NCBI RefSeq assembly: GCF_019175285.1
Contig: NC_056522.1
Location: 67,660,089-67,724,088 of the forward strand
DNA length: 64,000 nucleotides
Direction: 5' to 3'
Source: Sceloporus undulatus
Lineage: Eukaryota > Chordata > Lepidosauria > Squamata > Phrynosomatidae
The notes beneath the pieces were generated by a model. It was given only the letters and a program-made list of their open reading frames with translations, was not told the origin of the DNA and made no database searches. The position numbers were made by a program, and so were the translations under genes. Positions 61,753-64,000 of the stretch are shown here, in pieces (the first letter of the stretch is position 1; each line of letters starts with the position of its first letter).

Positions 61753-62044
61753 TTTTGTGACTAAACCCTGGTTTGTGACTTTGAGTCTTCTGCTGCTGCT
61801 CCAAGGAATCTATGCATTGCATATAACAGATGGAAGGTACCTGCATGAGACATGAAACTGATTCATATTTAAGGATCATCTTTGTAACTACAAAGGCTAG
61901 ATACATAGATATATTAAACATTTTATGTGGTTAAAATGCACTTGTATCTCCTTTCACTAATAAAGAAGTTCCATACACACCAGTGGCAAAGTAAATCAAG
62001 CCTCGTTACTCTGTCAGTTTTCCACCTTAGAAATTTTTGCTCAC

Positions 62045-62421
62045 TTAGAAATTATTCTGATAGGTTCCATGCCCTCTCTTTGGCCATTCTTTCTCCACCC
62101 ATTTCAGTAATAACTTCTCAATATCAACTCTTTGATATAATTTACAGAGATCTATCAGCTGTTCCACAGTTCTGTCACTGTTCCGTAGCAAAAACTCCAG
62201 GGTGGGACTCTGTGGTTTCTGTTCCAAGAAACACAATTCATCATAGGTCATTCCCCATTTGCTTGCAAAGTTTCTCCAGTTTTTCACTGTAGGGTGGGAT
62301 GGATCCAGTTTTATCCTCATCATGTACAGTAAGTCCTCGTCATTGAGCAAATCACTGATGGTTGGTTGGTGAGACATACACAGGGAGCAGGAACCATTTT
62401 CTGGGCATGATTTCTTCAGGG
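62045..62421 (-). CDS. EDARADD: EDARADD last coding exon with death domain
   Basis: EDARADD couples the ectodysplasin receptor EDAR to TRAF/NF-kB signalling in skin-appendage development. After the acceptor GTAATTCTAG, coding runs (A)[14 protein letters not shown], then [54 protein letters not shown], and the end [15 protein letters not shown] with stop TAA at 62045-62047. The death-domain helices align closely with human ([23 protein letters not shown], and WPKR near the end). It is the only strongly conserved part of the protein, as usual in this family. The gene runs off the right edge. Confidence 0.97.
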
Positions 62422-62919
62422 CTAGAATTACAATTATACGACAATTACTATTATATGACAGAGTTATTTGCAAGCACATAAAAAGCAATGGCGTGGATCA
62501 GACATAACAAGACTGGTCCAATAAACAGTATCTTATCAGATTAGGATTGTTTTTGTTCCCACACACTTTCTTCTTCCTCCTTCCTCGACTCTTTCTTGCT
62601 TCATGATGCACGCCCAGCTTGAACAAAGCTTTCTTGGTTTCTTAAGCCACAGTATTCTATGATATCAGATCTAGGAAACTGTCATTTGAGAGTTCCCTCT
62701 AAATCAATATATGAAACTGTGCCCCAAATATGAATACATAATAATTACAACTGAACTGGACTAATTTTGTAATGTGAAACAAAAATGTGCTTTACAAACT
62801 ATTTCTGAAATAAACTGACATATTTGTGGATATTTTGATTTTACTTTGATACATAAAGAGCACCAAAAAGCATATGAAACGACTTATACTGTGACTTCTC
62901 AAAGTGTGGGATTCCATGG

Positions 62920-62995
62920 GTGACTGGGGGATTCAAACTCTGGTTTGCTGGAATCCTAGTCTAACACTCAAACCACTACAGCACACTGGCTCTCT
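62920..62995 (-). mobile_element. tRNA-derived SINE head fragment
   Basis: GGATTCAAACTCTGGTTTGC and CTCAAACCACTACAGCACAC: B and A boxes of the lizard SINE, in an EDARADD intron. Confidence 0.7.
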
Positions 62996-63099
62996 TTTGA
63001 CATTCAATATAATAAAGATAATTCCCTCTGTATACTGACGGTTCTAAATATGATGTCAAGAATTCAATTAAGACATTTTGCATATAGGCACTGTGTTAC

Positions 63100-63148
63100 C
63101 TGTAGGTGATTCACCAGTACTGCTTTGACTGTCATCATCTTCCTCTGG
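63100..63148 (-). CDS. EDARADD: EDARADD penultimate coding exon (49 nt)
   Basis: PEEDDDSQSSTGESPT plus one base that completes Ala of the last exon. The acceptor is TTTGTTTCTAG and the donor GTAACA. Acidic and Ser-rich like human GFPDSTGDPLPEI; STG is shared. Upstream exons must lie beyond the window; none was recognised in 63149-64000. Confidence 0.82.
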
Positions 63149-64000
63149 CTAGAAACAAAAGTAATTTTACATTAAAGTCATGTTTTAAAAAATATTAATA
63201 ATAAAAAACGTTCATTAACCTATGAAACCTGAATGTATAATACTAAGTAACTGGCCTATATTTCTCGAACCAGAAAAGGACTTAGGAGGAATTAACCATT
63301 TTCTGCCATGTTCTAAATGCTTTGGTCAAGCTCTGGGAAGTGGTTTCTCCAAATTATTGCAGCACAAAAGAGAGGTACCTAATTTCAGAAAGAGCTGATG
63401 TAGCAGCAGCTGTTTTTGTGATTACAAAAAGGCTACATGCACACACACCCGCCCTGCCTTTTCATTACAGCTTCCAAGTTAAAAGTAGGAGGGGTTTTCC
63501 CCCTCAGATATTTTCAGTAAAGTACAGTTGGTTTTGTATAAGCATCACTCACTTAAGCATTATCACAGAAAACTCTGGAGCAGATAATGAGCTGTGCATC
63601 CAAATGCAGGTAAACTATGCAGTTATATAATACATTGTAATCAGACACCTTTACCCACCTTAACAGAATCAGTAAATCCATTCCAAAAATAAGCTACACA
63701 ATAATTTATGATGTATGGTCTTGGCATATATCTGACATATCCACCGTCTCATATATCTGACCAGAACAAGAAAAGATGCAGGTAGAAATGCCCCCTGCCC
63801 TTTTATCTTAAACAGAGTAATTTATATTCAGTATTGACTTCACCATACCCAGCGTTTTTCAAATATTGGCAAAGTAGACATGTTGTCTTTGTATCTGATA
63901 AGTTTCTAAATGTTACACACTGGCATATTTTTGTCAAAGGGCATTTTCTTCAAGGGCTTTTCATTTTTAGTATTATGCTATTGTTATGTGTTTTTTATTA

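Noticed and set aside
1-64000. CRISPR arrays, operons, phage genes, tRNA genes
   Set aside because: None seen. tRNA-like heads belong to SINEs, and regular repeats are microsatellites or LINE tails.

Overview
The window is nuclear DNA from a squamate reptile, most likely an iguanian lizard. The diagnostic repeats are two Sauria SINEs (tRNA-like head, tail ending in CTTTACCTTT), a 5S-rRNA-headed SINE, many tRNA-type lizard SINEs, CR1, L2 and BovB-type LINEs, and several families of short inverted-repeat DNA transposons. Multi-exon genes with GT-AG introns rule out a prokaryote.

Three host genes are present in the order known from mammals (HEATR1, LGALS8, EDARADD). (1) About 1.0-35.1 kb, plus strand: the C-terminal two thirds of HEATR1 (UTP10/BP28), a nucleolar HEAT-repeat protein of the small-subunit processome. 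I place 30 coding exons down to the stop codon; the N-terminal exons lie to the left of the window. (2) About 36.4-45.0 kb, minus strand: complete LGALS8 coding sequence (galectin-8, tandem-repeat galectin), nine coding exons, tail-to-tail with HEATR1. (3) About 62.0-63.15 kb, minus strand: the last two coding exons of EDARADD, the death-domain adaptor of the EDAR receptor; the rest lies to the right.

The most surprising local feature is inside HEATR1. Two exons needed between 19.27 and 23.97 kb are missing from the plus strand, but recognisable copies lie on the minus strand at 22376-22506 and 22647-22882, in reverse order and with frame-disturbing indels. A transposon copy in the same stretch is also peppered with small deletions. 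The simplest reading is a noisy, wrongly oriented gap fill between about 20.2 and 22.98 kb. It is bracketed by two GC-rich elements built almost entirely of consecutive hairpins, one of which contains a 25-N gap.

The rest is repeats: TA-flanked mariner/Tigger-like elements (9 copies), hAT-like elements with 8-bp duplications, CR1 and BovB LINE pieces including a composite present twice, L2 tails with (ATT)n runs, an AT-rich tandem array near 48 kb, a DIRS-type tyrosine-recombinase retroelement fossil at 59.3-61.5 kb, and four N gaps (25, 100, 400 and 10 bases). Introns and intergenic stretches not listed hold no gene or RNA that I could recognise.
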